NCBI GenBank assembly: GCA_037176705.1
Contig: CM073885.1
Span: 93,062,501 to 93,126,500 of the forward strand
From: Molossus alvarezi
Taxonomy: Eukaryota > Chordata > Mammalia > Chiroptera > Molossidae
Reading direction: 5' to 3'
Length of the DNA: 64,000 nt
In this document: positions 24,488 to 36,591 of the stretch, piece by piece
Layout: every line of letters begins with the position of its first letter
Numbering within the stretch: position 1 is the stretch's first letter
Made by a program: the position numbers and the translations under genes
Notes under the pieces: generated by a model
The model's database searches: none
Told to the model about the DNA's origin: nothing
Seen by the model: only the letters and a program-made list of their open reading frames with translations

Positions 24488-27400
24488 TTATATTCCGTAT
24501 ATAAGTGAGATCATGTGGTATTTGTCTTTTTCTACTTGGCTTCTTTCACTTAGGATAATACTTTCCAGGTCCCTCCATGTCGTCTCAAAGGATGAGAGAT
24601 CTTTCTTTCTTACCGCTGCATAGTACTCCATTGTGTATGTGTACCACAGCGTTTTTATCCATTCCTCTACTGGTGGACACTTGGGCTGTTTCCAGATCTT
24701 AGCTATTGTAAATAGTGCTGCTATGAACATGGGGGTACATATATTCTTCCTGATTGGTGTTGCAGGCTTCTTAGGGTATATTCCCAGCAGTGGGATGACT
24801 GGGTCAAATGGAAGTTCAATTTTTAATTTTTTGAGGTAGCACCATATTGTTTTCCATAGCGGCTGCACCAGTCTGCATTCCCACCAGCAGTGTGCTAGAG
24901 TCCCCTTTTCTCCACACCCTCGCCAACACTTGTTGTTTGATGATTTGTTGATGGCGGCCATTCTGACAGGTGTGAGGTGATACCTCATTGTTGTTTTAAT
25001 TTGCATCTCTCTGATGATTAGTGATGTTGAGCATTTCTTCATATGTCTCTTGGCCATTTGTATGTCCTGTTTGGAGAGGTGTCTATTCAGCTCCTCTGCC
25101 CATTTTTTAATTGGGTTCTTTGTCTTCCTTTTGTGGAGTTGTATGAGCACTCTATATATATTGGAAATTAACCCCTTATCTGATACATCATTGGCAATGA
25201 TGTTCTCCCATACAGTGGGTTGCCTTTCCATTTTGATGGTTGTTTCTTTTGCTGTGCAGAAGCTTTTTAGTTTGATGTAGTCCCATGTGTTCATTTTCTC
25301 CTTTATTTTTGTTGCCTTAGGTGATGTATCATTGAAAATTCTGCTCCGTATGATGTCCGAAATTTTGTTGCCTACCTTTTCTTCTAGAATTTTTATGGAT
25401 TCACGGGTCACATTTAAGTCTTTTATCCATTTTGAGTTTATTTTTGTGTATGGTGTAAGTTGATGGTCTAGTTTCATTTTTTTGCATGTAGCTGTCCAAT
25501 TTTTCCAACACCATTTATTAAAGAGGCTGTCTTTACTCCACTGTGTGCTCTTGCCACCTTTGTCAAATATTAATTGAGCGTATTGCCTTGGGTCCATTTC
25601 TGGGTTTTCAGTTCTGTTCCACTGGTCTATATGCCTGATCTTGTGCCAGTACCAGGCTGTTTTGGTTACAGTCGCTTTGTAGTATAACCTGATATCTGGT
25701 ATTGTGATCCCACCTACTTTGTTCTTCTTTTTCAAGATTGCTGTGGCTATTCGGGGTCTTTTTTGGTTCCATATGAACTTTTGAAGTATTTGTTCTAGTT
25801 CTATGAAATATGTCGTTGGTATTTTGATGGGGATTGCATTGAATCTATAGATTGCTTTGGGTAGTATGGACATTTTAATTATGTTAATTCTTCCAAACCA
25901 TGAACAGGGTATGTGCTTCCACTTTTTTATATCTTCCTCTATTTCTTTTTTCAATGACCTGTAGTTTTCTGCAAATAGGTCCTTTACTTCTTTGGTTATG
26001 TTTATAATTTTCTTGGCGCGATGGTAAATGGGATTGTTTTTTCAGTTTCTCTTTCTGTGAGTTCATCATTGATGTACAAGAATGCCGTCGATTTCTTGAC
26101 ATTAATTTTGTATCCTGCTACTTTGCCAAATTCATTTATTAAGTCTAATAGATTTTTGATGGAGTCTTTAGGGTTTTCTATGTACAATATCATGTCATCT
26201 GCAAATAATGACAGTTTCACTTCCTCCTTTCCAATTTGGATCCCTTTTATTTTTTCTTCATGTCTGATTGCTGTGGCTAAGACTTCCAGTACAATGTTAA
26301 ATAAGAGTGGTGGAAGTGGACATCCCTGTCTTGTTCCTGTTCTTAATGGAAATGTTTTTAGTTTCTGTTCATTGAGTATGATGTTGGCTGTAGGTCTTTC
26401 ATATATGGCCTTTATTATGTCGAGATATGATCCCTCTATTCCTACATTGCTGAGCGTTTTTATCAGAAATGGATGCTGGATTTTGTCGAATGCTTTTTCA
26501 GCATCTATTGATATGATCATGTGGTTTTTATTCTTCATTTTGTTTATGTGTTGTATCACGTTTATTGATTTGCGAATATTGTACCAGCCTTGCATCCCTG
26601 GAATGAATCCCACTTGGTCATGGTGAATACTTTTTTTTGATGTATTTCTGGATCCGGTTTGCTAATATTTTGTTCAGGATTTTGGCGTCTATGTTCATCA
26701 GGGATATTGGCCAGTAGTTTTCTTTCTTTTAGTGTCTTTTTCTGGTTTTGGAATTAGAATTATGCTGGCCTCATAGAACGTGTTTGGAAGTCTTCCTTCT
26801 ACTTGAATTTTTTGAAATAGTTTGAGGAGAATGGGTGTTAGTTCTTTTTTGAATGTTCGGTAAAACTCCCCCGTGAAGCCATCTGGGCCTGGGCTTTTGT
26901 TTGCTGGGAGAGTCTTGATTACCTCTTCAATTTCCTTAGTTGTTATTGGTCTGTTCAAGTTTTCTATCTCTTCTGGGAATAGTTTTGGGAGACTGTGTGT
27001 TTCTAGAAATTTGTCCATTTTGCTTAGATTGTCGAATTTGTTGCCATATAGTTGTTCGTAGTAGTTGTTAACGATCTTTTGTATTTCCGTGGTGTTGGTT
27101 GTTACTTCTCCTCTTTCATTTCTGATTTTGTGTATTTGGGTTCTCTCTCTTTGTTTCTTGGTGAGTCTCGCTAAGGGTCCATCAATCTTGTTTATCTTTT
27201 CAAAAAACCAGCTCTTTGTTTCATTGATCCTTTGAATTGTTTTTTTGGTCTCTATGTCATTTATTCTGCTCTGATCTTTACTATTTCCTTCCTTCTACTT
27301 GCTCTGGGGTTTTCTTTTTATTTGCTTTCTAATTCTTTAAGTTGTGAGGTTACACAGTCAATTAGAAATTTTTCTTGTTTTTTGAGGTAGGCCTGTAGTG

Positions 27401-27830
27401 CTATGAACTTCCCTCTCAGAACTGCTTTCGCTGCATCCCATAGATTTTGTGTTGTTGTGTGTTCATTTTCATTGGTTTCCAGGAAGTTTTTCATTTCTTC
27501 CTTGATCTCCTCGGTGACCCATTCATTGTTTAATAACATGCTATTTAGCCTCCATGTGTTGAAATGTCTTTGCATGTTCTTGTTGCAATTGATTTCTAGT
27601 TTCATGCCATTGTGATCTGAGAAGATGCTTGATATGATTTCAATCTTCTTGAACTTGTAGAGATTTAGTTTGTGTCCTATCATGTGGTCTATCTTTGAGA
27701 ATGTCCCATGTGCACTTGAGAAGAATGTGTATTCTGTAGTTTTGGGGTATAATTCTCTGTAGATATCTATTAAATCCATTTGGTCTAGTGCTTCATTTAG
27801 AGTCTCTGTTTCCTTGCTAATTTTTTGCCT
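24488..27830 (-). pseudogene. L1 ORF2 remnant (copy B)
   Basis: Starting near 27830 the frame enters the endonuclease domain partway (KISKETETL region), so its first roughly 150 residues are gone. The remaining endonuclease, with its SDHN motif, reads to about 27318. The RT thumb and palm follow in other frames, including the [11 protein letters not shown] catalytic block (near 26195), [12 protein letters not shown] and IPGMQGW. The last 488 codons (25954 to 24488) are open and include [18 protein letters not shown] and the normal C-terminal end. At least two frameshifts and several stops separate these pieces. It is non-functional. Confidence 0.92.
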
Positions 27831-28060
27831 AGAGGATCTATCATTTCTGATATGTCATTTTTTATCTCTTCTTGTTGGTTTTTAATTTCCAATTGGCTTA
27901 TTTTCAGTGTCTCTAAGTCCTTACTCATGATGTTCAGCTTCCTCAAGATCATGACTCTGAATTCTAGCTCTGTTAACATGCCTAATTGCTCCACATTGAT
28001 CTCATCTTCGGTGGAGGTGTCTTGCTCTTTCATTTGGCTTCTGTTTCTGTGTTTCACCAT
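27797..28060 (-). pseudogene. L1 ORF1 N-terminal part fused to ORF2 sequence (copy B)
   Basis: The frame starts MVKHRNRSQMKEQDTSTEDE at 28060, matching the start of ORF1p in copy C. It continues through the coiled coil (LRKLNIMSKDLETLKISQLE) to NDISEM. There it runs across a deletion junction into endonuclease-coding DNA read in the wrong frame ([14 protein letters not shown]) and stops. The RRM and C-terminal RNA-binding domains are absent. An in-frame ATG upstream at 28072 would add four residues. Confidence 0.9.
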
Positions 28061-28875
28061 TTTGACTATCACTGTGGGCTTTGGAGCCTGTCAAGTTCTC
28101 CCTGTGGGTGTTGGTGTTCTGCTGTTTGTGGCTCCCTCTCCTGTGTTTAGATGAGCGAGGGAGGACCCACGTTGAACACCACTGTCAAGTCTTACTTTCC
28201 TGGTTAAAGTTGCCAGCCCAGGAAACATACTGTTATCCTCTAGCTTTTTGCCTGGAGGCTAGCAGTCTAATTGATGAGTTTTGGGTTGTCAGTTGATTGA
28301 AAAACTCCCTCAGGTGCTCAGCCAAGGGGCTTTCACGAGGGTGGGGCAGATGCTGGTTGTTAGTGAGCCTCAATTAGCACTTCAATGGCCCACAGGGTGG
28401 GGTTGGATCTCCAAGGGAGGGGCTGCTGCCTCTCCTCAGAGCCCTGGGAAGGAGCATGTGGCTGCTTTCCTGAGTGGCTGCACTCAGCCAAAGCTCTGAG
28501 CGCCCTCCAAATCCCGAGTGTCCGACACAGTTCCAGTCCAGTCCGCCCTCCCTCCGCCGGAGCCCAAGGTGAGTGGCTGTGGCTGTTTCAGCCTCTGTCC
28601 TGGCTGCGCTGTGGAGCCGCCTGGGAGTGTGACCCGAGGGCGCCGCTCCCAGCTGAGGCCGCTGCCGAGCTGACCGTGGGCTCCCAGCCCCTGTCTCGCG
28701 CCTTCGCAAGCCTACCGGGATGGAGTCAGTGTCCCTTGTTGTATGGTCCTCGCAAGCTGCTTTTCTGTTGGTTTTCCCCATCGATTTGTCTGTGTTATAG
28801 TTGTAATTCCAGTTTGGTTCTGGGAGACGGTCTGTGTAGCTCCGTTCACTCCGCCGCCATTTTTCCTCTCCTCAG
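28061..28875 (-). promoter_or_regulatory. L1 copy B 5' UTR, GC-rich
   Basis: About 815 bases, markedly CpG-rich compared with the AT-rich surroundings, between the element's 5' end and its ORF1 start. It holds no tandem monomers. It is the same type as the copy A 5' UTR. L1 5' UTRs carry internal sense promoters and, in some lineages, antisense promoters. A 169-codon open frame runs antisense here (28385-28894, see findings). Confidence 0.75.
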
Positions 28876-28961
28876 GAACTTTTTTTTAGCATAGTATTCT
28901 CCCTGGATTCCATCCTGAGTTATTTTCGTATCTGGTCTGGGAACCTTACTTGTTATCTTTT

Positions 28962-29220
28962 TTTTTTTTTTTTTTTTTTTTTTTTATCCTCACCCGAGGA
29001 CATTTTTGCATTTTTTGTTCAGACAGAGCGGGAGGGAGAGAGAGGAAGAGAGAGAGAGAAACATCGATGTGAAGGGACACATCGAGTGGTTGCCACCCGC
29101 ACGACCAACCAGGGCCGGGGACAAACTGCAACCGAGGTACGTGCCCTTAGCGGGAACCGAACCCGGGTCCCTCTGTACCGCAGGCCGACGCTCTAACCGC
29201 TGAGCCAAACCGGCCAGGGC
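28962..29220 (-). mobile_element. Ves SINE, young
   Basis: Complete element in reverse: T-tail of about 25, ATCCTCACCCGAGGAC, GA tract, body, CGGGTTCGGTTCCCGC B-box and a GCCCTGGCCGGTTTGGCTC head. A perfect 15-bp duplication TACTTGTTATCTTTT flanks it (28947-28961, 29221-29235). CpG sites in the head are largely preserved, suggesting youth. Confidence 0.97.
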
Positions 29221-29235
29221 TACTTGTTATCTTTT

Positions 29236-30020
29236 AAATTTGTTTTGTATCAAGACAAGCTTCCTTCAAAATGTACTAAGTGATAATAATCTCAAGCAGA
29301 AATAAAAACACAGTATCTATATTTCAAGGGGTTGAAATGAGTAACTTGTTGCTCATACCTTCTGGGTTCAAGAATTCAAATCCTTCCTCCATAGGTTTTC
29401 GTTCCAAGCAGGCTATGTGGATGATACAGTAAGATCATTGTTCAATCTATCATTCTTACATTCATCTATGTCTAGGTTTGCTAAGAGTCTAGTCTCATTG
29501 TTTTTAATTGCTGAAAATCTCCTTCTAACTCACCCAATAGTTACCTAATAAGCTGGTAACACTCAAATTGTACAGCCACTTTTCAAACCTCACCTTTACT
29601 TGACTTGACCTTGTTATGGCATTTACCAGTAGTAATCATTTCCTTTACTTTAAACTCTCGTTTAATAATTTCCAGGACATTGATTCTTTTCCCGATACTG
29701 TAGTTATTTATTCTCAGTACCTTTGCTAGCTCTCTTCTACTTTACTTACCCTTTTATCTTCATATTTATTTATTTATGCTGAATGATCTCACCTATCTCC
29801 ACAGCTCTAACTGCCACAGACCTTTTATTTACCCTCTTGTCTGTACCTCGAAGTCAGGGTTTTCTCCTGACCTCTAGGAGAGAATTTGGCTCTCACAGAA
29901 TTCTCCTTCTTAATTCCTTATTTCGTAGAAATGTCTCTTCTTTCTATGTCCTCTATTCTGTTACAGAAATCAATAGAGGTGGGAGTCACTCTTCTTCTTT
30001 TTTTTTTTTTTTGTAGCTAC
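29236..30020. other. No gene seen, AT-rich DNA
   Basis: No element recognised before the poly-T region at 30000. Short frames only. Confidence 0.5.
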
Positions 30021-30158
30021 TTTTTTTTTTTTGTCAGTCTTTTCAATCAATTAATTAATTTTTGTTACAGATGCCTCTCATTTTCCCCCCATAGACACCC
30101 TCCTCCCTATCCCCCCTCATAGTATTGTTGCCTGTGCCCATTGGCTATGCTTATATCT
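30021..30158 (-). mobile_element. Short L1 3' end fragment
   Basis: A T-tail and 'taatttttgttacagatgcctctcattttcccccc', then 'attgttgcctgtgcccattggctatgc', is the last part of the L1 3' UTR in reverse. It is strongly 5'-truncated, and its target duplication is unclear. Confidence 0.75.
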
Positions 30159-30478
30159 GTTCTTTTCTTCCTCCTATCTCTCTTTGCAGGGTACCTACAT
30201 CCTATCAAGACTTAATCTTATCTTTTCTCTATATCTACTCTTTTCCATTCTTACTACTGATGCTTTAAGGTTTTGTATTGAGAGAGACTTACACTTGGTA
30301 TCCTTACTGTACATCAATTAGGGGGGTACTGAAGCAATCTATTTAATCTAAGTCTCAGTATTTTTATCTGTAAAATAGAAATAACAATAGTATCTAAGCC
30401 ACAGAATAAAGTATTAATTGATATAATATATGTATATATTTTTAGCTCATTTCTGACACTAACACTACTTTTAGTCTT

Positions 30479-30576
30479 CTTCTTCTTCTTTTTTGTACTG
30501 CCCTTAGTGGGAACCAAACCCAGGACTCTCTGGTCCGCAGGCGAACACTCCAACCGCTGAACCAAACCAGCCAGGG
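30479..30576 (-). mobile_element. Head-only Ves SINE (body missing)
   Basis: On the minus strand the tRNA-like head (GCCCTGGCTGGTTTGGTTCAG to CCCACTAAGGGC) goes straight into an A-rich, GAA-rich tail. The usual body and CT tract are absent. CACTACTTTTAGTCTT (30463-30478) and CACTACTTTTATTCTT (30577-30592) form a near-perfect target duplication, so it was inserted in this form. Confidence 0.85.
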
Positions 30577-30592
30577 CACTACTTTTATTCTT

Positions 30593-32957
30593 AAGGAGGT
30601 AGAAGACTAGCAACCATATTTGTAAAATAAAAAAAGAAGAGTAAAAAGAAAGAAAAAGACAAGAAAAGGCAGAAAACTCGTGTGGGTTAGAATTGGTTAT
30701 AACCTCAAGGTTTACAGGACATTTCATTATGTTCCTTCATCAAAAATTTAAGGGTCTGCACAAGATTTGTTTTCTCACCTTGACTGACCTTAATTTCTTC
30801 ATGATGTTAATGATTTCTTTTCCTCTCTTTGAGACAATTTTATAAAAATTGCTTTTGTTTTTTGCAGGTAGTGTACCTTTAATAATATTTTTAAATAGTA
30901 CTGCAATAACTTTTATAACAGTTGTGTTTCTACAGATTAGACTAGGAAGGGAATTTCCATCAAACACATCAGATTTTTGCATTGAATTCTGCCTGAATTC
31001 ATGGAGGTGCCCCCCACTTGCTGATGACATCGGAGGGCGCCGGGCTGCAGCTTCAGCCACCAGCAGCACAAATCAGCGACACAAGCATCAGCTCTTCACA
31101 GAACATTTTTTTTTGCAACAGATGTGAGCAGCAGGGAACAACTTTTATGTCTCTAGCAGAATTCCATTAATTTCAGTCTTCAGAAACCGCGTCCCAACGT
31201 TGTCACTGATTTCCTAGGTCGTTTTGGCAAGTACCTACAAGGTGCATTGCCAAATATTGGGAATGAACAGGTATATATATCCCACCAATTATATTGTTCT
31301 AAATATTAGATTTTTTCTGATTGTGGATAGAAATACAGCTTATCATTCAGATTTACAGTGCATTTTCATGTTAATCATCTATTGGGGGGAAAAAAGAATG
31401 CCAAGGAGTACGCACTCTAAATCTGTTCATGTACGTGTCAGTTTGGCTTACTTTTCCTCTCAGTTCAGTGTTTTAATAGAAACGGATTCATCTTTCTAAA
31501 AGCATTAATAGAAAGAGCAACAATAAAACTAACGAAACGGTGTTCGAAGGCTTTATAACTTTTAGCAACCCCTGGAACATTTTATGCTATTCTAAAAAGT
31601 GCACCAATACTGAATGCTCTACCCACTCGTAAGCATGTGGTCCTCCCCAGTGTCTCAAATCACAGGACGTTTTTAATTTTACCCCCACAGCTTCAGTTAA
31701 TGCATGTAATAGAAATGGATATTAAAAATCTATTCTCATTTATTGTAATATGAATGCAAGCGGAGAAAACAGTAAAAATCTGCAGTGTCTGCACATTTCC
31801 CAGCACTCTGGTGTGTGTGAGACTAGAAATTATTTATGGACATTCTGGCACAGCTCTGACAGGAAAAGGGCCACAAGTCTTTCTCCATCAACAACTGCAG
31901 GTTTTAAAGTGTCCTAGAGAGATTTCTATGAACTCACCTTCTTAAAATAAAGGAGAGAAAAGTCTGCTTTTACGTGGATTAAAAAGGACCGAGATGTGTG
32001 ATGTTGGCATAATAATCCTTTACTGTGCATTTCTTTATATTAATTTACCATGCAAGTTGATTAAAACAAACAAACAAACAAACAAAAAAATGGGTAGTTA
32101 TTGTGAGTAGGAAAGATGAGAGTCAAAAATACTTAGGCATTCCAGAATCCCTAAAATTTTGCACTTATGCCTGTAGGTCTGTGTTATTTGTTCTCCACAT
32201 ACACAGAAACATACAAAAACAGGAAAGTAACACGGTTTAAAAAAAAAAAAAAACTCGTCTAAAATTTAAAAATATGATGGAGATAGTCAAGTTCGTGTAT
32301 TTTATAATTAAGGAGTACATTTCCCAACCTACTGGAATAAAAAGTAGTTAAATTTATATTCTGCTTTTCACTGATTATAAATTAGGTCAATTTCTATATT
32401 CTCGTACCAATCACCAGTGGTATGCACTCATTTATTTGTTATATTGAACTCTAGATCTATATAATATTATCCAAAACAAATCTGCCTTATCACCCAGGGA
32501 CAGAGCCATGTGTTTCTATTAAAGAAAAAAGCTAGTGAGCATTCCACCTTAAGACATACAGTTGAATACCTGTGTATCAATATAATTTTCATAGGGAATA
32601 AACCAGATATCTATGTAGAATAGGCTATGAAAAATGGAACAGGTAAGTGAAACATTTCACAGTACTAGAAAGTATATATATAGCTGGGAAGGAGGAACAA
32701 TCTTGCTGAAGAAGGGGATTCTGTTTCTCCAGATGATAAAAACCCACGTGGATTGCCAATAACTTTGGGAGTATCTGGAGAGGGGTGTAGGGTTGAGCAA
32801 ATATCCATAGAATTAAAATCTCAGTTTTTCATGGTGCTTGACAGACTAACCACAGTCACTGTAAATATCAACCTTTAGGGGAAGTTCTATAACATGGTAT
32901 AGAATAAGAGAGACTTTCCAATCACATCTTTTACCTCCCTACAATTTATATATATTT
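30593..32957. other. No gene assigned; unique-looking DNA with a GC-rich patch
   Basis: No repeat family recognised except a CAAA run at 32066-32090 and an A-run at 32239-32253. The patch at 30990-31210 has several CpGs in an AT-rich setting and could be a conserved non-coding element, but I see no coding or splice evidence strong enough to call. The 109-codon minus-strand frame at 30740-31069 shows no domain. Confidence 0.4.
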
Positions 32958-33162
32958 TACCCTTATTGATTTTAGAGAGAGAGGAAGGGAGAGGGAGAGA
33001 GAGATAGAAACCTTGATGAGAGAGAACATCGAATGGCTGCTTCCTGCATGACCCCCATTGGGGATCTGGCCCACAACCCGGGCATGTGCCCTGACCGGGA
33101 ATCCAACTGGCAACCCCTTGGTGCATGGGCTGACACTCAACCACTGAGCCACACCGGCTGGG
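32958..33162 (-). mobile_element. Ves-type SINE, older subtype
   Basis: On the minus strand: GGCCCAGCCGGTGTGGCTCAG head with GTGGTTGAGTGTCAG, a CCCGGTCAGGGCAC block, GA-rich tract and short A-rich end. The 'GTGTGGCTCAGTGGTTGAG' form differs from the younger 'TTTGGCTCAGCGGTTAGAG' form. Flanks are similar (CAATTTATATATATT against CACTTTATATTTATA). Confidence 0.85.
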
Positions 33163-33229
33163 CCACTTTATATTTATAACATAAGTTTTTCACTTGGTAT
33201 ATGCAAGAGGGGTATAAAATACAGATGTA

Positions 33230-33463
33230 GCCGTGGCTGGTTTGGCTCAGCGGTAAAGCGTAGGCCTGTGGTCCAGAGAGACCCGGGTTGGGTTCCTTCT
33301 AGGGGCACGTGCCTGGGTTGCAGTTTGTCCCCAGCCATGGATGGGTCATGCGGGTGGCAACCACTGGATGTGTCCCTTTCACATCTATGCTTCTCTCTCT
33401 CTCCCTCCCACTCTATCTGAACAAAAAATGGAAGGATGTCCTGGGGTGAGGATAAAAAAAAAT
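33230..33463 (+). mobile_element. Ves SINE
   Basis: Head GCCGTGGCTGGTTTGGCTC, B-box GGGTTGGGTTCC, body, CT tract, GGTGAGGATAAAAA tail. A 12-bp duplication AATACAGATGTA flanks it (33218-33229, 33464-33475). Confidence 0.95.
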
Positions 33464-33475
33464 AATACAGATGTA

Positions 33476-34718
<1,243 letters not shown>

Positions 34719-34881
34719 TCATTTGAAGGAGAAGATGAAAATAACAAAGAACTTTCCCTTGTTTTCCTCCTTGCTCTGTTTTGGTCGCTGCTGATTCCGT
34801 TGCTCAGAGAGTTTAACAGGACTAGCTATGGCAAAACTGTGATCCGTGCATGCTTCTTTGTGTCTCTTGATAAACAAAAAC
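34719..34881 (-). other. Exon-like segment on the minus strand (candidate)
   Basis: On the minus strand TTTTCCTTATCACAG precedes the segment (acceptor-like) and GTAAGA follows it (donor-like). One frame stays open for 53 codons, with a lysine/glutamine-rich stretch (KLSEQRNQQRPKQSKEENKG), and stops at the very end. I do not recognise the protein. It could be a non-coding exon, an unrecognised terminal exon or chance. It is grouped with similar segments at 35740 and 36433 only because they lie close together on one strand. Confidence 0.25.
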
Positions 34882-35237
34882 CTGTGATAAGGAAAATATA
34901 GTGAAAAATGGAAATGTAGTCAGAATAATATAAAATGTTGTAAAAACCAGATATACTTGGAATAATTGTAAAACTAATTATGTTGGATATTTCTGGAGCT
35001 GTGGGTCTTTTGGAAATATCAGTGGACAAAATGATGATAAAAAGTTACTTCGTGGGAGATACATTTTAAGTAATATAAAAGTGTACTAACAAATATTCAA
35101 TGAATAGTCATAGAATTAACCAGTTGCATCTCCCTAGGCATGAAGCCGGCCGCTTTAGTAAAGTCTACACAACATGCACTGGAATTGAAGACATTTTCAG
35201 GTGATGTCACCACTCTTCAGGAAAAACTTAGAAGCAG

Positions 35238-35452
35238 TCAGGCTGGTGTGGCTCAGTGGTTGAGCATTGATTTATGTACCAAGAGTTCGCTGGTTCGATT
35301 CCAGGTCAGGACACATGCCCAGGTTGTGGGCCAAATCCCCAGTGTGGGGCACGCAGTAGGTTGCCAATCAGTGTTCTCTCTCATCAATGTTTCTATCTCT
35401 CTCTCCGTCTTTCTCTAAAATCAATAAAGGAAAACAAACAAACAAACAAACA
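35238..35452 (+). mobile_element. Ves-type SINE, older subtype
   Basis: GGCTGGTGTGGCTCAGTGG head, GGTTCGATTCCAGGTCAGG B-box region, TCTCTCTCATCAATG body, CT tract, AAATCAATAAAGGAAAA and a (CAAA)n tail. The imperfect duplication is AAAAACTTAGAAGCAG (35222-35237) against AAAAACCTCAGAGGCAG (35453-35469). Confidence 0.9.
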
Positions 35453-35739
35453 AAAAACCTCAGAGGCAGGGCAGAAAAAGTTAAATAGTCTATAAGAAAT
35501 GTTCCTTGGAGAGCTTCGGAAATTTTCGTAGCTCTCTGAAATAACTGGATATATCATATGACACAAATGACTAAATTAGAGATAACTCAATCACAAAAGG
35601 CAAGTATTGGAAAACAGAGGATTTCAACTGAGAAAGTGTCATGAGAAACTCATTCTGAAAACATAGATTGGACTAGATAAATAGTTTTTGTTTCAATTTT
35701 TCTCAAGTTCTTTGGTCTAAAAAATACGTATGCTACTCT

Positions 35740-35901
35740 TTGTATATCTTAGTTAGACTTTGGCCTCGTGTCTGCGCCTTGGACTGTGTATTGATGTGAG
35801 ACTTAGGACAGTCGTTGAAGGTGGGGTGGGTGACTGATGCCTGATGCGGCACTTCGCCCTTTCTGTATCCACAACACCTTGCTTGACTCTGAACTTCTAT
35901 C
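35740..35901 (-). other. Exon-like segment on the minus strand (candidate)
   Basis: TTGCTGCCTTTCTTTTCAG is a strong acceptor-like sequence ending at 35902. The following stretch has several CpGs, unusual locally, and one frame is open for more than 50 codons (through RCCGYRKGEVPHQ and NDCPKSH) to a stop near 35733. No clear donor follows, so if real it would be a last exon. No protein family recognised. Confidence 0.22.
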
Positions 35902-36432
35902 CTGAAAAGAAAGGCAGCAATATCTCTGCAGTGTAACATTTTCCAAATAGAACAATCTGAGAAACCCAATTACCATCTCATTCACTCATTCTTTCTCTCC
36001 GTCTGCCCTTCTCTTTATAGTAACTAAAATCAGAAGTTCAGTGATAGTCTCAACAGAGCAGCAAGTCTCTACTGGTATCAATTTCCCATTGATATTTGAT
36101 GAAGCTGATTTCTTCACATTTCTATCCAGCCTATGCAAAACCAGTTGCATTTGATCTACACTTTTAAATGATAAAATCGTGATAAATTTTAGAGGCAAAT
36201 AGAGCAACACAAGGGAATCATTTGTGGTCAAAGAGTTTGCAGGATGAATATAATTTGCCCCAGGTGAAACTAGAATAAATATCTATGAGATAATCCTCAG
36301 TCTTTCTTTTTAGCTCAGTCTCTGACTAATGCAGAGAGTATAGGATGAACACGTTCATTTTCCATGTGACCTGGCCAGATACTTGGTAATGGCAGCGGTC
36401 GACATTTCTTAGGGCAACATCTAACAACTTAC

Positions 36433-36591
36433 CTTTAATTGAGCTCGGTGTGAGATAGCCACCAATATGGTTTTATTTTTTCACAGATTTTCTCGGATGG
36501 GAGAAATGTTCATGGGCCTGACAAGTACAGTGATTGCTTTTCCTCTGGGTAATAAAACCGGCTACATCTCTCTCGCTTGTGCCTGTAGTTC
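36433..36591 (-). other. Exon-like segment on the minus strand (candidate, non-coding)
   Basis: On the minus strand TTTCTTTTGCATTTAG precedes a 159-base segment that ends AAAG followed by GTAAGT, a near-consensus donor. All three frames contain a stop, so a coding internal exon is excluded. A non-coding RNA or UTR exon, or chance, remains. CpG content is above the local background. Confidence 0.28.

Larger units (their letters stand above)
24220..28875 (-). mobile_element. LINE-1 copy B, 5' end present, internal deletion
   Basis: On the minus strand: 5' UTR (28875-28061), start of ORF1, a deletion junction near 27830, most of ORF2, 3' UTR and poly(A) (T-run from 24212). GAACTTTTTTTT at 24208-24219 and 28876-28887 is the likely target duplication. 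Length is about 4.66 kb against 5.6 kb for copy C, explained by loss of about 1.17 kb between the ORF1 coiled coil and the ORF2 endonuclease. The 5' UTR starts CCTGAGGAGAGG, then GGCGGCGGAGTGAACGG, unlike copy C. Confidence 0.93.

Noticed and set aside
28374..28781. 135-codon frame on the L1 copy B sense strand, upstream of ORF1
   Set aside because: It lies in the GC-rich 5' UTR, is closed before ORF1 and has no counterpart in copy A. Likely chance in GC-rich DNA.
30740..31069. 109-codon minus-strand frame as a gene
   Set aside because: Composition is lysine/isoleucine-rich at random, with no domain, no repeat of the pattern elsewhere and no supporting splice structure.
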